A stretch of DNA of 64,000 nucleotides from Vibrio sp. HDW18 (lineage in GTDB: Bacteria > Pseudomonadota > Gammaproteobacteria > Enterobacterales > Vibrionaceae): the NCBI RefSeq assembly GCF_011306175.1, contig NZ_CP049914.1:248001-312000 (forward strand), given 5' to 3'. The translations under genes and the position numbers were made by a program. The first letter of the stretch is position 1. Each line of letters starts with the position of its first letter. The notes beneath the pieces were generated by a model. It saw nothing but the letters and a program-made list of their open reading frames with translations. It was not told the origin of the DNA and searched no databases. Below, in pieces: positions 55,626 through 64,000 of the stretch.

Positions 55626-55653
55626 ACTAAGGAGAGCTTGTGCTCTCCTTAGT
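55626..55653. terminator. Terminator between convergent genes
   Basis: ACTAAGGAGAGC, loop TTGT, GCTCTCCTTAGT, then CTTTTT: a strong stem with a T-run for the MaoC-like gene. Confidence 0.9.
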
Positions 55654-55687
55654 CTTTTTCGCTCCGAACACTTCTTAATGCGGCAAG

Positions 55688-56524
55688 TTACTCTTCATTG
55701 CTTGGCATAATATAGCCATATTCCACAATCAATTTTTTGGTTGGTTCAGATTGTAAAAAGGCAATGAATTGCTTGGTTTGCTCACTTGCTTTCTCTGGGT
55801 AGTGCAAAATCAAGAAAGGGCGTGAGAGTTGGTAGCTGTGTTTAGCGATGTTATCTGCGCTTGGTTCTGTTTTTTCAAACTGGATGGACTTAATCGATTT
55901 ATCGACCGAACCAATCGAGATAAAGCCAATCGCTTGGGTATTGTGATTGACTAAGGTTTTCACCATGCTGTTGCTATTCACCACTAAAGCGGTTGGAGTA
56001 ACGTCAGACACTTGGCGATTATTGACCGTTTTGGTCAATCCCATCAAGCTTTCAAAGCTGTAGCGCGAGCCGGAAGAGGCCTCCCGAGTGACCAAGGCAA
56101 TCTTCTGATCATGACCACCGACTTGTTTCCAGTTAGTGATTTGGCCCTTGTAGATGCCGTAAAGCTGCTCGCGGCTTAAATTGGTGATTGGATTGGTTTG
56201 GTTAACCACAATCGCTAAACCATCAAACGCCAGCGTAAAACTGTGCAGATCATTTTGCGCCTCACTTTCGGTCAGGTAACGTGAGGTCATTGCAATGTCC
56301 GCCACCCCTTTTTGTAATAGTGAGATGCCGGCCGTTGAACCGACGCCTTGTACGGCAACATAAGTTGCAGGATGCGCCTTGTTGTACTCTTCTGCCAGTA
56401 TATCCATGATTCTGGCCACGGAAGTGGAACCTGAAACGTTAATTTCACTTGCTTGCACAGAAAATGTCATCGTGCTGATAGAAAAGAAAACTGCGCAAAC
56501 GGCGGCAAGTGCCATTTTAAACAT
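55688..56524 (-). CDS. PstS-like phosphate-binding periplasmic protein
   Basis: A 278-residue periplasmic protein with a signal peptide (about 1-25, ending VQASE) and the PstS fold. Phosphate-binding loops are visible as SGSTSVARIMD (about 31-41), GVGSTAGISLLQKG and TREASSGSRYSFESL (about 146). No pstCAB or phoU genes lie beside it, so it is a lone binding protein: an extra Pst receptor or a phosphate scavenger. A possible Pho box lies 53 bp upstream. Confidence 0.88.
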   Translation of the reverse strand: MFKMALAAVCAVFFSISTMTFSVQASEINVSGSTSVARIMDILAEEYNKAHPATYVAVQGVGSTAGISLLQKGVADIAMTSRYLTESEAQNDLHSFTLAFDGLAIVVNQTNPITNLSREQLYGIYKGQITNWKQVGGHDQKIALVTREASSGSRYSFESLMGLTKTVNNRQVSDVTPTALVVNSNSMVKTLVNHNTQAIGFISIGSVDKSIKSIQFEKTEPSADNIAKHSYQLSRPFLILHYPEKASEQTKQFIAFLQSEPTKKLIVEYGYIMPSNEE

Positions 56525-56576
56525 AGAGTTGCTCCCGTATTATCAAAAAAATATCTCAACCAGCTTACCTGAAGCG

Positions 56577-56594
56577 TATGACAAAAATGTGAAT
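56577..56594 (-). promoter_or_regulatory. Possible Pho box upstream of the PstS-like gene
   Basis: On the minus strand TTCAC and TGTCA repeat 11 bp apart in ATTCACATTTTTGTCATA, the spacing of PhoB half-sites. The first repeat is imperfect. Confidence 0.35.
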
Positions 56595-56723
56595 TTATGC
56601 GTAGAGTTAGCGATATCACGTTGGAATTGATCGAAAATGGTTACCGTTAAATCATCTTGCAAGCATAGAATGGTGGTGTACCGTTAGCCATACGAGCAAC
56701 CTTGATTGAGTGGTGAGGTTAAA

Positions 56724-57080
56724 ATGATTGTTCATCTGCAGCAAAAACAGCTTGAGCGCCGCGCTGAGCTACTGTGCAACTATCGCAATCAAAGCCTGCC
56801 GGCTGAGCTTGGGAAAGCGAGCTTTGAGGTGATTGATCATGGTGTGCAGTTTATTTGGTGCCACTACAAGTTAGATTCAACCCAGTGTGATTATCAAAGC
56901 TTGGTCGCGAAAATTATTTGGCAACCAGAGTCAAACCAGTGGGAGCTCTATGCTTATGATTCGGATGCCGCTGTAGGCGATGAGCCTTGGATCCCTTATC
57001 CTTTTTTAGCGCGCAGCCATGATTTGACCGCGATGATCCGTGAAGTGGAAAAAGATCCGAAAAGCTATTTCTGGGGCTAA
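56724..57080 (+). CDS. DUF3024-family protein
   Basis: A 118-residue soluble protein with conserved Trp/Tyr-rich blocks (IWCHYKLD, AKIIWQPESNQWELYAYDSD and WIPYPFLARS) that mark DUF3024. The function is unknown. The frame opens at 56706, but the ATG at 56724 after GAGGT is preferred. It is a single gene convergent with rnb. Confidence 0.8.
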   Translation: MIVHLQQKQLERRAELLCNYRNQSLPAELGKASFEVIDHGVQFIWCHYKLDSTQCDYQSLVAKIIWQPESNQWELYAYDSDAAVGDEPWIPYPFLARSHDLTAMIREVEKDPKSYFWG

Positions 57081-57100
57081 TCGCGCAGTAAGCGCATTCT

Positions 57101-57159
57101 GTGAGATAAAAAACAATGTGAGATAAAAAAGGGAAGCGCGAGATAACGCGAGATAAAAG
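57101..57159. repeat. Short GAGATAA repeats before the rnb terminator
   Basis: GTGAGATAAAA, GTGAGATAAAA, GCGAGATAAC and GCGAGATAAAA follow one another within 60 bp. They are non-coding and end at the terminator hairpin. Confidence 0.7.
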
Positions 57160-57181
57160 AAGGCATTCCGAAGAATGCCTT
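57160..57181. terminator. Terminator between the DUF3024 gene and rnb
   Basis: AAGGCATTC, loop CGAA, GAATGCCTT: a perfect 9-bp stem in a convergent gap. Confidence 0.7.
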
Positions 57182-57210
57182 GTGATCACTGGAGGAGTGG
57201 TCAGCGTACC

Positions 57211-59229
57211 TTACGCTTGTGGCTCACTCGGCTCGACAACTGGAGAGGCAACTTCAACAGCGACATCCGCAAACACTTGGGTGGGTTTACCCACTAAGCT
57301 GCGGTTCTCCTGATTCACTTCTGTCAGCACAATTTCCAATACATCACCCAATTGATACACCACTTGTTTATCAATCAGTACCGTGCCGGTTTCGCCGTTA
57401 CATTCAAGACGCTCTTTATTGGCCAAGATCAGTGCACCTGGAATAAAGGTCATTGCGCCGTTTTCCAGTAAACGTACGCGCATGCCTGCACGGTTGATAT
57501 CAAAGATTTCGGCTTGGAAGCGAGTCTCTTTGGCCGGTTCATCCGCCAGTGTGCGCGCATAGAGCCAATCGGCGACATTACGCTCTGCAATTTTGTGGTG
57601 TTTACGATGCAGCGCAAGCTCTTCACCCACGGTTTCATCTGGCGTTTGTACTGGAGCTTTACCCAAAATGTGCGCTTTGAGTAAACGGTGGTTGATCATA
57701 TCGCCATATTTACGGATTGGAGAGGTCCAAGTCGCGTAGACATCAAGCCCCATCGCAAAATGTGGCAGTGGCTGGTTGCCAATCTCGCTGTAGCTTTGGC
57801 TCTTACGGATCCGGTTATCGAGATAACTGGTCTGTTGGGTGGCTAGCCAGCGGCGTAGAGCAGCAAAGCCAGCGACACTGGTCAGTGTTTCCACATCGGC
57901 ATCGGGTGCACCGTGCGCGGTCATTAATTCAACCACATCGGCCAATTTTTCAGCTTTGAAACCGGCGTGGGTATTAAATACGCCAAAGCCAAAAGTTGCT
58001 TGTAGGGTTTGACCTGCACAAATATTGGCGGTGATCATCGACTCTTCCACCAAGCGGTTTGCCGAGCGGCGTAGATCGGCGTGAATCGCTACTACATCGT
58101 TATCTTCACTGAGTTCAAAACGATAATCTGGGCGATCAGGGAACACCACGGCGTGGGTTTCGCGCCAAGTCGCACGTGCTTGTGAGAACGCGTAAAGATC
58201 GCGGACTACTTGGGCAATCTCGGCACTCGGTTGCCATTGCTCAGAGTGGCCTGTCTCCAACCAGTCAGAAACATGGTCATACACCAAGCGTGCATGGGAT
58301 TTGATGTTGGCGGCAAAGAAGCGAATGTCATCGCCAATTACGCCATCTTTACTGATGGTCACCGAGCAGCACAGCGCAGGGCGAACTTGGTTTTCCATTA
58401 ACGAGCAAAGCTCATCGGCGAGATCACGTGGCAGCATTGGAATGTTGCGCCCTGGCAAGTAGATGGTAAAGCCACGCTCGCGGGCGACTTTGTCCATCTC
58501 ATCTTCTGGTGTGATATAAGCGGTTGGATCGGCAATCGCGATGGTTAACGCAAAATCACCGTTAGGCAACTGCTGCGCGTATAGCGCATCGTCCATATCT
58601 TTGGTCGATTGACCATCGATGGTGACAAATGGCAGGTCAGTTAGATCTTCACGCACCAAATCAGTGTCATCTTTTAGTTGCCAATCGTCAATTCCGGTCG
58701 GTTCGCTATTGGGCAGATCATTTTCCGCCAGCGTAACCCACCAAGGTGCAATTTTATCATCTGCATCGGTGATTTTATGCGTAATTTCGGCGAAGAAACC
58801 GTTATCCCCTTTCAGGGGATGGTGGATGAGCTGGGCCACCACCCAATCACCTTCTTGCAGCTCTGTTCCGTTAAGGCCTTTTTTGGCTTTCGCCTTGAGT
58901 GCCATCTTTTTGAGTTGTGGATGATCCGGCGCAACATTCAGTTTGCCTTTAAACAGTTTTACGCGGCCAATAAAGCGCGTCAGCGATTGTTCGACCAACT
59001 CTGCAGGCTCGGCGACTTCACGTTCATTCTCGGTACGGATGAACGCCATGACTTTGTCACCATGCAGGCACTTCTTCATATACGGAGGTGGAACAAAGTA
59101 GCTAGTCTTACTATCCACTTCGAGGAAGCCAAAACCTTTGTCGCTGGCTTTGATGGTGCCTTCTTTTTTAGGCAGGGTTTCTTGGATTTGCTGTTTAAGC
59201 TGCGCGAGGAGCGGATTGTCTTGGAACAT
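57211..59229 (-). CDS. rnb: Exoribonuclease II
   Basis: A 672-residue 3'-5' exoribonuclease that degrades single-stranded mRNA. It has two N-terminal cold-shock domains (about 15-190), the RNB catalytic domain with the acidic cluster ([16 protein letters not shown], with three Asp, about 210) and a C-terminal S1 domain (about 565-650). A ~25-residue acidic/Pro tail makes it slightly longer than E. coli RNase II (644). The ATG has a weak ribosome site. Confidence 0.95.
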   Translation of the reverse strand: MFQDNPLLAQLKQQIQETLPKKEGTIKASDKGFGFLEVDSKTSYFVPPPYMKKCLHGDKVMAFIRTENEREVAEPAELVEQSLTRFIGRVKLFKGKLNVAPDHPQLKKMALKAKAKKGLNGTELQEGDWVVAQLIHHPLKGDNGFFAEITHKITDADDKIAPWWVTLAENDLPNSEPTGIDDWQLKDDTDLVREDLTDLPFVTIDGQSTKDMDDALYAQQLPNGDFALTIAIADPTAYITPEDEMDKVARERGFTIYLPGRNIPMLPRDLADELCSLMENQVRPALCCSVTISKDGVIGDDIRFFAANIKSHARLVYDHVSDWLETGHSEQWQPSAEIAQVVRDLYAFSQARATWRETHAVVFPDRPDYRFELSEDNDVVAIHADLRRSANRLVEESMITANICAGQTLQATFGFGVFNTHAGFKAEKLADVVELMTAHGAPDADVETLTSVAGFAALRRWLATQQTSYLDNRIRKSQSYSEIGNQPLPHFAMGLDVYATWTSPIRKYGDMINHRLLKAHILGKAPVQTPDETVGEELALHRKHHKIAERNVADWLYARTLADEPAKETRFQAEIFDINRAGMRVRLLENGAMTFIPGALILANKERLECNGETGTVLIDKQVVYQLGDVLEIVLTEVNQENRSLVGKPTQVFADVAVEVASPVVEPSEPQA

Positions 59230-59601
59230 TTTATTTATCTAACCGTTTAAGTTGGGCACAACTATAATCATTGAAGAGGTGGATTACTACCGAAAACGTG
59301 AGATTGGATGGGATTTGCAGCCGATTTGCGCGCTGAAAATATCAGCAGTTTCGCAGCTTTTATGGTTTTTTCGGTTAATCAGACGCCATTTTTCCTTTGC
59401 TAAGAAAATTTTGTGATGAAATTCAATTTTTTCTGGCTTTTTTTATGCGTTTAAGGAATAATCCGCGTCCCTTATATGTCCCTAGCGGCTTGATGCGTTT
59501 TAATACTTATCCGCATCTGAACGGACTCAGCAATTCATTGGATTGGTTGGAATGGTAAAGCACGTGGGACCTTGGTTATTTCTTCATTTAGTGGGATCCC
59601 C
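59230..59601. other. Divergent control region of rnb and deaD
   Basis: A 372-bp gap with no gene. The part next to deaD is AT-rich and could give a long mRNA leader like that of E. coli csdA. No promoter is strong enough to call. Confidence 0.5.
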
Positions 59602-61539
59602 ATGCAAGATACTGCAATTCAATTCAGTGATTTAGCACTGAACAGCGACATCCTTTCTGCCCTAAACGAAATGGGCTTCGTATCACCAACTCCAATTCAA
59701 GCAGCTGCAATTCCTTTCCTGCTTGATGGCCGTGATGCACTAGGTAAAGCGCAAACGGGTACTGGTAAAACAGCGGCATTCTCTTTGCCTCTGCTCAACA
59801 AACTTGATCTGTCACAATACAAGCCACAAGCTATCGTTATGGCTCCAACTCGTGAACTGGCAATCCAAGTTGCAGCAGAAGTCAAAAACCTTGGCAAAAA
59901 CATCAAAGGTCTTAAAGTTCTTGAGATCTACGGTGGTGCTTCAATTCTTGATCAAATGCGCGCACTGAAATCAGGTGCGCACATTGTGGTGGGAACTCCT
60001 GGTCGTGTAAAAGATCTGATCACTCGTGATCGTCTGCACCTTGACGAATGTCACACTTTCATCCTTGATGAAGCAGACGAAATGCTCAAAATGGGCTTCG
60101 TGGATGACGTAACTTGGATCATGGAGCAAGCGCCTGAATCAGCACAACGTGTGTTGTTCTCTGCGACTATGCCACCAATGGTAAAAGACATCGTTGAACG
60201 TTACCTACGTAACCCAGAGAGCATCGACGTAGCGGGTTCTAACCAAACCGTTGCAAAAGTTGAGCAGCAATACTGGGTAGTAAAAGGTGTTGAAAAAGAC
60301 GAAGCGATGGCGCGTCTGCTGGAAACCGAAGAAACCGATGCTTCAATCGTATTCGTGCGTACTCGTCAAGATACCGAGCGCCTAGCGGATTGGTTGTGTG
60401 CCCGTGGCTTTAAAGCGGCGGCTCTGCACGGTGATATTCCTCAATCACTGCGTGAGCGCACTGTTGATCATATCAAACAAGGTGTGATTGATATTCTGGT
60501 TGCGACTGACGTTGTGGCTCGTGGCCTTGATGTTCCACGTATCACTCACGTATTTAACTACGACATTCCATTTGATGTGGAATCTTACATCCACCGTATC
60601 GGCCGTACTGGTCGTGCTGGACGTAAAGGTAAAGCGATCCTGTTAGTGCGTACTAACCAAATTCGTATGCTGCGTACCATTGAGCGTGTAACTCGTTCTT
60701 CAATGGAAGAAATTCAACTGCCGCATCGCGATAAAGTGGCTGAGTCTCGCCTGAATAAGCTGGGTCTTGAACTGGCTGAAGATAAAGAACACAGCTCACT
60801 AGAGCGCTTTACCGATCTGATTGAAAAGCTGCAAGCTTCTCTGGAAATCGATTCAACCACACTGGCGGCGATCCTGCTTAAGCGTCAGCAAGGTAAACGT
60901 CCACTGTTCTACGTTGGTGCAGACCCAATGATCGAAGCGATGGAGCGTGAAAAATCACGTCGTCGTGAGCGTCGTGATGACCGCCGTGATGGTGATCGTC
61001 CAGCGCGTCGTGAGTTTGGTGGTCGTGATCAAGAGAACCACGATTGGAACACTTACCAACTGCAAGTTGGCCGTGACCAAGGCGTACAAGTGAAAGATAT
61101 CGTTGGCGCATTGGCGAACGAGCTGGGTCTGACTAAAGGTTCGATCGGCGCGATCAAACTGGCGCAAGGCCATACTTTCGTTCAGTTGCCAAAATCAATG
61201 TCGAGTGATGTAACCAATAAACTGCGCAAACTGCGCATTCGTCAAAAAGAAGTTGGTGCAGTAGTGTGTGACTTCGATGATTTCCGCGAATCTCGTGGTG
61301 GTCGTCGTGACGGTGGTGCTCCACGTCGTGATGGCGCGCGTCGTCCAGAAGGCAACCGTGAAGGCGGTTTCCGTGGCGGTCGTGAAGGTGGACGCGAAGG
61401 CTGCCGTGGTCGTAGCGGTGAAGGTCGTCCTTTCCGTGAAGGCGAGCGTCGTTTCGAGCGTAACCGTAGCGGTGAAAGCAGCGGTAGCTACCGCGGCGAG
61501 CGTGGCCATGGCCAAAGTCGTCGTCGTGACGAAGCTTAA
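59602..61539 (+). CDS. deaD: DEAD-box RNA helicase DeaD/CsdA
   Basis: A 645-residue helicase. Motif Q (FVSPTPIQ), motif I (AQTGTGKTA), DEAD (ILDEADEML), SAT, and HRIGRTGRAGR are all intact. They are followed by the DbpA-type RNA-binding domain (about 475-555) and a long Arg/Gly-rich tail with RRDG, GGR and REGG repeats. Members unwind RNA in ribosome assembly and mRNA decay, chiefly in the cold. The frame opens at 59572, but MQDTAIQFSD at 59602 matches the family. It is divergent from rnb, a partner in RNA turnover. Confidence 0.95.
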   Translation: MQDTAIQFSDLALNSDILSALNEMGFVSPTPIQAAAIPFLLDGRDALGKAQTGTGKTAAFSLPLLNKLDLSQYKPQAIVMAPTRELAIQVAAEVKNLGKNIKGLKVLEIYGGASILDQMRALKSGAHIVVGTPGRVKDLITRDRLHLDECHTFILDEADEMLKMGFVDDVTWIMEQAPESAQRVLFSATMPPMVKDIVERYLRNPESIDVAGSNQTVAKVEQQYWVVKGVEKDEAMARLLETEETDASIVFVRTRQDTERLADWLCARGFKAAALHGDIPQSLRERTVDHIKQGVIDILVATDVVARGLDVPRITHVFNYDIPFDVESYIHRIGRTGRAGRKGKAILLVRTNQIRMLRTIERVTRSSMEEIQLPHRDKVAESRLNKLGLELAEDKEHSSLERFTDLIEKLQASLEIDSTTLAAILLKRQQGKRPLFYVGADPMIEAMEREKSRRRERRDDRRDGDRPARREFGGRDQENHDWNTYQLQVGRDQGVQVKDIVGALANELGLTKGSIGAIKLAQGHTFVQLPKSMSSDVTNKLRKLRIRQKEVGAVVCDFDDFRESRGGRRDGGAPRRDGARRPEGNREGGFRGGREGGREGCRGRSGEGRPFREGERRFERNRSGESSGSYRGERGHGQSRRRDEA

Positions 61540-61560
61540 TCATTAGTGATTGATTGATAA

Positions 61561-61587
61561 ACCCGCCGTTTTTACGGCGGGTTTTTT
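61561..61587 (+). terminator. Intrinsic terminator after deaD
   Basis: ACCCGCCG, loop of six, CGGCGGGT, then a T-run. Confidence 0.92.
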
Positions 61588-61668
61588 GTTGTCACCCCTA
61601 AACCAACGCCTTGGGCGGTGGTGATTGTTTGAAAATAAAAGGGAAAGACGGCTAATGTCAGAGCTATA

Positions 61669-62724
61669 TCATTCTTCGAACGGCAGTAAAAATAGGCCGC
61701 GAGGGTTAAAGACTACATACGCGTGCTGAGTTAACGTGTGATTAAACTGCGCGGAATTGAGCTGTAACAGCAGTTCTTGATCGTGCCATTTTACGGTCAC
61801 TTCATACATTGAACCCATATACGCCGATTTGAGGATTTGGCAGGCTTGGCTTTCGCTGCCTTGCCTATGTAAGGTGATCGCTTCTGGCCGGACACCAATT
61901 TGATATTCGCCGGTAGGCTTATCCCGCGTCACTTCAAGATCGGCATCAATTGCATAGCCATTAATGTGGATCTGCTGCCCGTCAAAATGGCCTTGGAACA
62001 TATTGCCCTCACCCATAAAGTTCGCCATAAACATCGACTTAGGCGCTTTATACAACTCTTGTGGCGTGCCAATTTGCATAATATCGCCTTGTTTCATCAC
62101 GATAACAGTATCCGATACCGCAAAGGCTTCTGCCTGATCGTGCGTCACGTAGAGCGAGGTAATATCAAAACGCTGTTGCAGCTCGCGAATGGTTTCACGC
62201 ATGCTGCGGCGCAAGTTGGCATCTAAGTTACTCAAAGGCTCATCAAACAGCAGCACCTTAGGTTTGAGCACCAAAGCACGGGCAAGGGCAACACGTTGCT
62301 GCTGGCCGCCGGAAATCTGGTCAACATAGCGTTCACCCATTCCTTCGAGATCAACAATTTTAAGTGCTTCATCAACTCGCTGACGCACTTCTTCACTCGG
62401 TAACTTGAGCATCTTTAAGCCATAAGCCACGTTTTCGTACAGAGACATATGTGGGAATAGGGCATATGACTGAAATACCATACAGATATCGCGTTGTTGG
62501 ATGGAACGTTCGGTGACATCTTCACCATCGATGAAAATCTGCCCGCTGGTCGGTTTCTCTAAGCCGGCAACCAAACGCAAAACGGTGGTTTTCCCGCAAC
62601 CGGAAGGGCCAAGTAGCGTGACTAAGCTGCCTTTTTTGATCTCAAGATCCAAGTTGCCAATCACGGTATTGCTACCAAAGCGTTTGCAGATGTTTTTGAG
62701 TACAACAAAGTTTTGTTTTTCCAC
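61669..62724 (-). CDS. Fe3+/AfuC-type ABC transporter ATPase
   Basis: A 351-residue ATPase with Walker A (GPSGCGKTT, about 38-46), signature ([15 protein letters not shown], about 137), Walker B ([12 protein letters not shown]) and a C-terminal TOBE domain (about 270-345). It resembles the FbpC/AfuC group, whose members move ferric iron or hexose phosphates; the substrate cannot be fixed. It follows the permease gene by 11 bp. Confidence 0.88.
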   Translation of the reverse strand: MEKQNFVVLKNICKRFGSNTVIGNLDLEIKKGSLVTLLGPSGCGKTTVLRLVAGLEKPTSGQIFIDGEDVTERSIQQRDICMVFQSYALFPHMSLYENVAYGLKMLKLPSEEVRQRVDEALKIVDLEGMGERYVDQISGGQQQRVALARALVLKPKVLLFDEPLSNLDANLRRSMRETIRELQQRFDITSLYVTHDQAEAFAVSDTVIVMKQGDIMQIGTPQELYKAPKSMFMANFMGEGNMFQGHFDGQQIHINGYAIDADLEVTRDKPTGEYQIGVRPEAITLHRQGSESQACQILKSAYMGSMYEVTVKWHDQELLLQLNSAQFNHTLTQHAYVVFNPRGLFLLPFEE

Positions 62725-62735
62725 GGTGATGTCTC

Positions 62736-64000
62736 CTAAGAATCTTGATTGGTGGCTTTGGAACGAGAAACGCGAGCTTCACCGACCAGTAAATCGAACA
62801 ACAAAATGATGGCTAACATCACGACAATCAGCACGGAACCGTAGGCGATAGCGATGCCGTACTCACCATCTTCGACTCGGTTCAGAATGTAGGACGTTGC
62901 AACGCGGGTTTCCGGTGTAACCAGAAAGATGATCGCACTGACCGTGGTCATCGCCCGCACAAAACTGTACACCAGCGTAGAAAGAATCGCAGGGCGCAGC
63001 AGTGGCAAAATGATGTAGCGAATGGTTTGTAATGAGCTGGCACGTAAGCTCAGTGACGCTTCATCCAATGATTTATCGAGCTGCCCGAGTCCTGCAATAC
63101 CAGAGCGGATCCCCACAGGCACGTTACGCATCACCATTGAGATCACCACAATTGCGGCGGTACCGGTTAAATAAATCGGCGCATCGTTAAACGCCAAGAT
63201 GTAGGAAACGCCTGCCACTGTACCGGGTACGGCAAAGCAGAGCATGGTGGAAAACTCGATCACTTTTTTGCCGTAGAACTGCTGTCTCACCACCACATAA
63301 GCAATCAATAAGCCGAACAGGGCAGTAATCGGAGCGGCCACTCCTGCATAAATCATGGTAGTGATCAGTGACGGCCAAGCGCCATCAGACATGCCATTCC
63401 CAAACAGATTGAGGTAGTTTTTGAAGGTTAGGCTGTAATCGACGCTCCAGTTCACCGTAAAGCTGCCGAAGAAGATGCTGCCGTAGAGCAGAACGTTAAA
63501 GATCATCCACGCATACAAAGTCACAGTGACGCCCAATTTCAGTGAGGTGGGCATCTCTTGCACATCGCCACGGTAGGCTTTACCAGAAATGGTGACGTAG
63601 GAGCGCTGGCCGATCCACAGATACTGCATCACAAAAATCGCGAGTGAGAACAGCAGCAGAACCGAACCGAGTGTGCTGGCAGAAGCGTAATCCAGCTGCG
63701 CCCCTGCAATATAGAAATAGATTTGTGTTGCGAGCACATCAAAGCTGCCGCCCAGTACCAAGGGGTTACTGAAATCTGCCAATGATTGCACGAATATGAT
63801 CAAAAATGAGTTGGCTAACGCGGGCTTAAGCAGTGGCATGATAATGCCGAAGAAGGTTTGATAGCGGTTGGCTTTAAGCGTATAGGCAGCCTCTTCCAAT
63901 GAAGGGTGCAGTGACTTGAGTGCGCCATCCAAAATCATGAAGGACATAGGCGCAAACGCCAGCACTTGTGCGAGCCAAATCCCCGTGAAGCCGTACAGCC
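62736..64000 (-). CDS. Fe3+/AfuB-type ABC permease, C-terminal part (runs off window)
   Basis: A double permease of the FbpB/AfuB type, open through the right edge of the window. At least 12 hydrophobic helices remain. Two EAA loops are visible ([24 protein letters not shown] and [24 protein letters not shown]), as expected when both permease halves are fused. The ATG at 63965 is internal; upstream sequence ([16 protein letters not shown]) continues the protein. Confidence 0.88.
   Translation of the reverse strand, partial: LYGFTGIWLAQVLAFAPMSFMILDGALKSLHPSLEEAAYTLKANRYQTFFGIIMPLLKPALANSFLIIFVQSLADFSNPLVLGGSFDVLATQIYFYIAGAQLDYASASTLGSVLLLFSLAIFVMQYLWIGQRSYVTISGKAYRGDVQEMPTSLKLGVTVTLYAWMIFNVLLYGSIFFGSFTVNWSVDYSLTFKNYLNLFGNGMSDGAWPSLITTMIYAGVAAPITALFGLLIAYVVVRQQFYGKKVIEFSTMLCFAVPGTVAGVSYILAFNDAPIYLTGTAAIVVISMVMRNVPVGIRSGIAGLGQLDKSLDEASLSLRASSLQTIRYIILPLLRPAILSTLVYSFVRAMTTVSAIIFLVTPETRVATSYILNRVEDGEYGIAIAYGSVLIVVMLAIILLFDLLVGEARVSRSKATNQDS

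Noticed and set aside
57101..57159. GAGATAA repeats as a CRISPR-like array
   Set aside because: Units are only 7-11 bp, with no spacers of constant length and no cas genes nearby.
61154..61546. Three long ORFs on both strands over the end of deaD
   Set aside because: They are frame shadows of the Arg/Gly-rich deaD tail; the composition (His/Asp-rich, Val/Thr-rich) follows from its repeats and none has a ribosome site.

Overview
The window reads as part of a gammaproteobacterial genome of the genus Vibrio, close to the V. cholerae group and most likely from the secondary chromosome. Indicators are gbpA with its cyclic-di-GMP riboswitch, the norR-hmp pair, a TagA-like M66 metalloprotease, a DUF3012 lipoprotein, an ERIC repeat of the Vibrio type and many V. 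cholerae-like housekeeping genes (guaC, ldhA, nhaC, glpT, deaD, rnb). A complete L-arabinose locus, which as far as I recall typical V. cholerae lacks, argues for a related species or an unusual lineage. The species call is an inference from protein recognition; no search was run.

Layout. 1-9.6 kb: the start of a MoxR-type ATPase, a chemoreceptor with a sigma-28 type promoter, NO defence (norR divergent from hmp, with NorR-type operators and a sigma-54 promoter), a cold-shock protein with a long leader, a membrane protein, a response-regulator/CheC-like protein coupled to a PAS protein, and fermentative D-lactate dehydrogenase. 9.8-18.7 kb: NhaC antiporter, a voltage-gated-type K+ channel, an outer-membrane barrel, guaC with an elaborate leader RNA, a HAD phosphatase, a SulP transporter and a long RluA-type pseudouridine synthase. 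18.9-23.9 kb: a ribose operon (rbsD, FucP-type MFS transporter, DUF4432 mutarotase-like protein, rbsK, rbsR) with an RbsR-type operator. It has no ABC ribose transporter, and the 3' end of rbsR is frameshifted. 24-31 kb: a small lipoprotein with a duplicated domain, an ERIC element, glpT, the large TagA-like protease and a second-type peptide deformylase.

31.3-35.7 kb: an ascorbate-type PTS (EIIA, EIIB, EIIC) under a divergent LacI-family repressor. Its EIIC gene is split by an IS630-family element whose removal restores the frame exactly. 35.8-42.3 kb: a ferric-reductase-like flavocytochrome, then a carbohydrate ABC transporter operon (two permeases, a YesL-like protein, an AGE-family sugar epimerase, an MsmK/UgpC-type ATPase) with no solute-binding protein gene. 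42.4-52.2 kb: a cupredoxin remnant and the arabinose locus. araB-araD-araA, an orphan gene and araC run on the minus strand, and araFGH is divergent; the 370-bp intergenic region holds two AraC direct-repeat sites and a CRP site. 52.3-64 kb: gbpA with a Vc1-type c-di-GMP riboswitch, a MaoC-like protein, a PstS-like binding protein, a DUF3024 protein, RNase II, the DeaD helicase, and the ATPase plus partial permease of an Fe3+/AfuBC-type ABC transporter.

The strongest candidate for something undescribed is the guaC leader. A consensus promoter fires straight into an intrinsic terminator, and a second folded arm repeats the terminator's apical 12-mer exactly. Also notable are the MFS-based ribose operon and the ABC/epimerase operon without a binding protein. 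No CRISPR array, tRNA, rRNA, prophage or defence island was seen.
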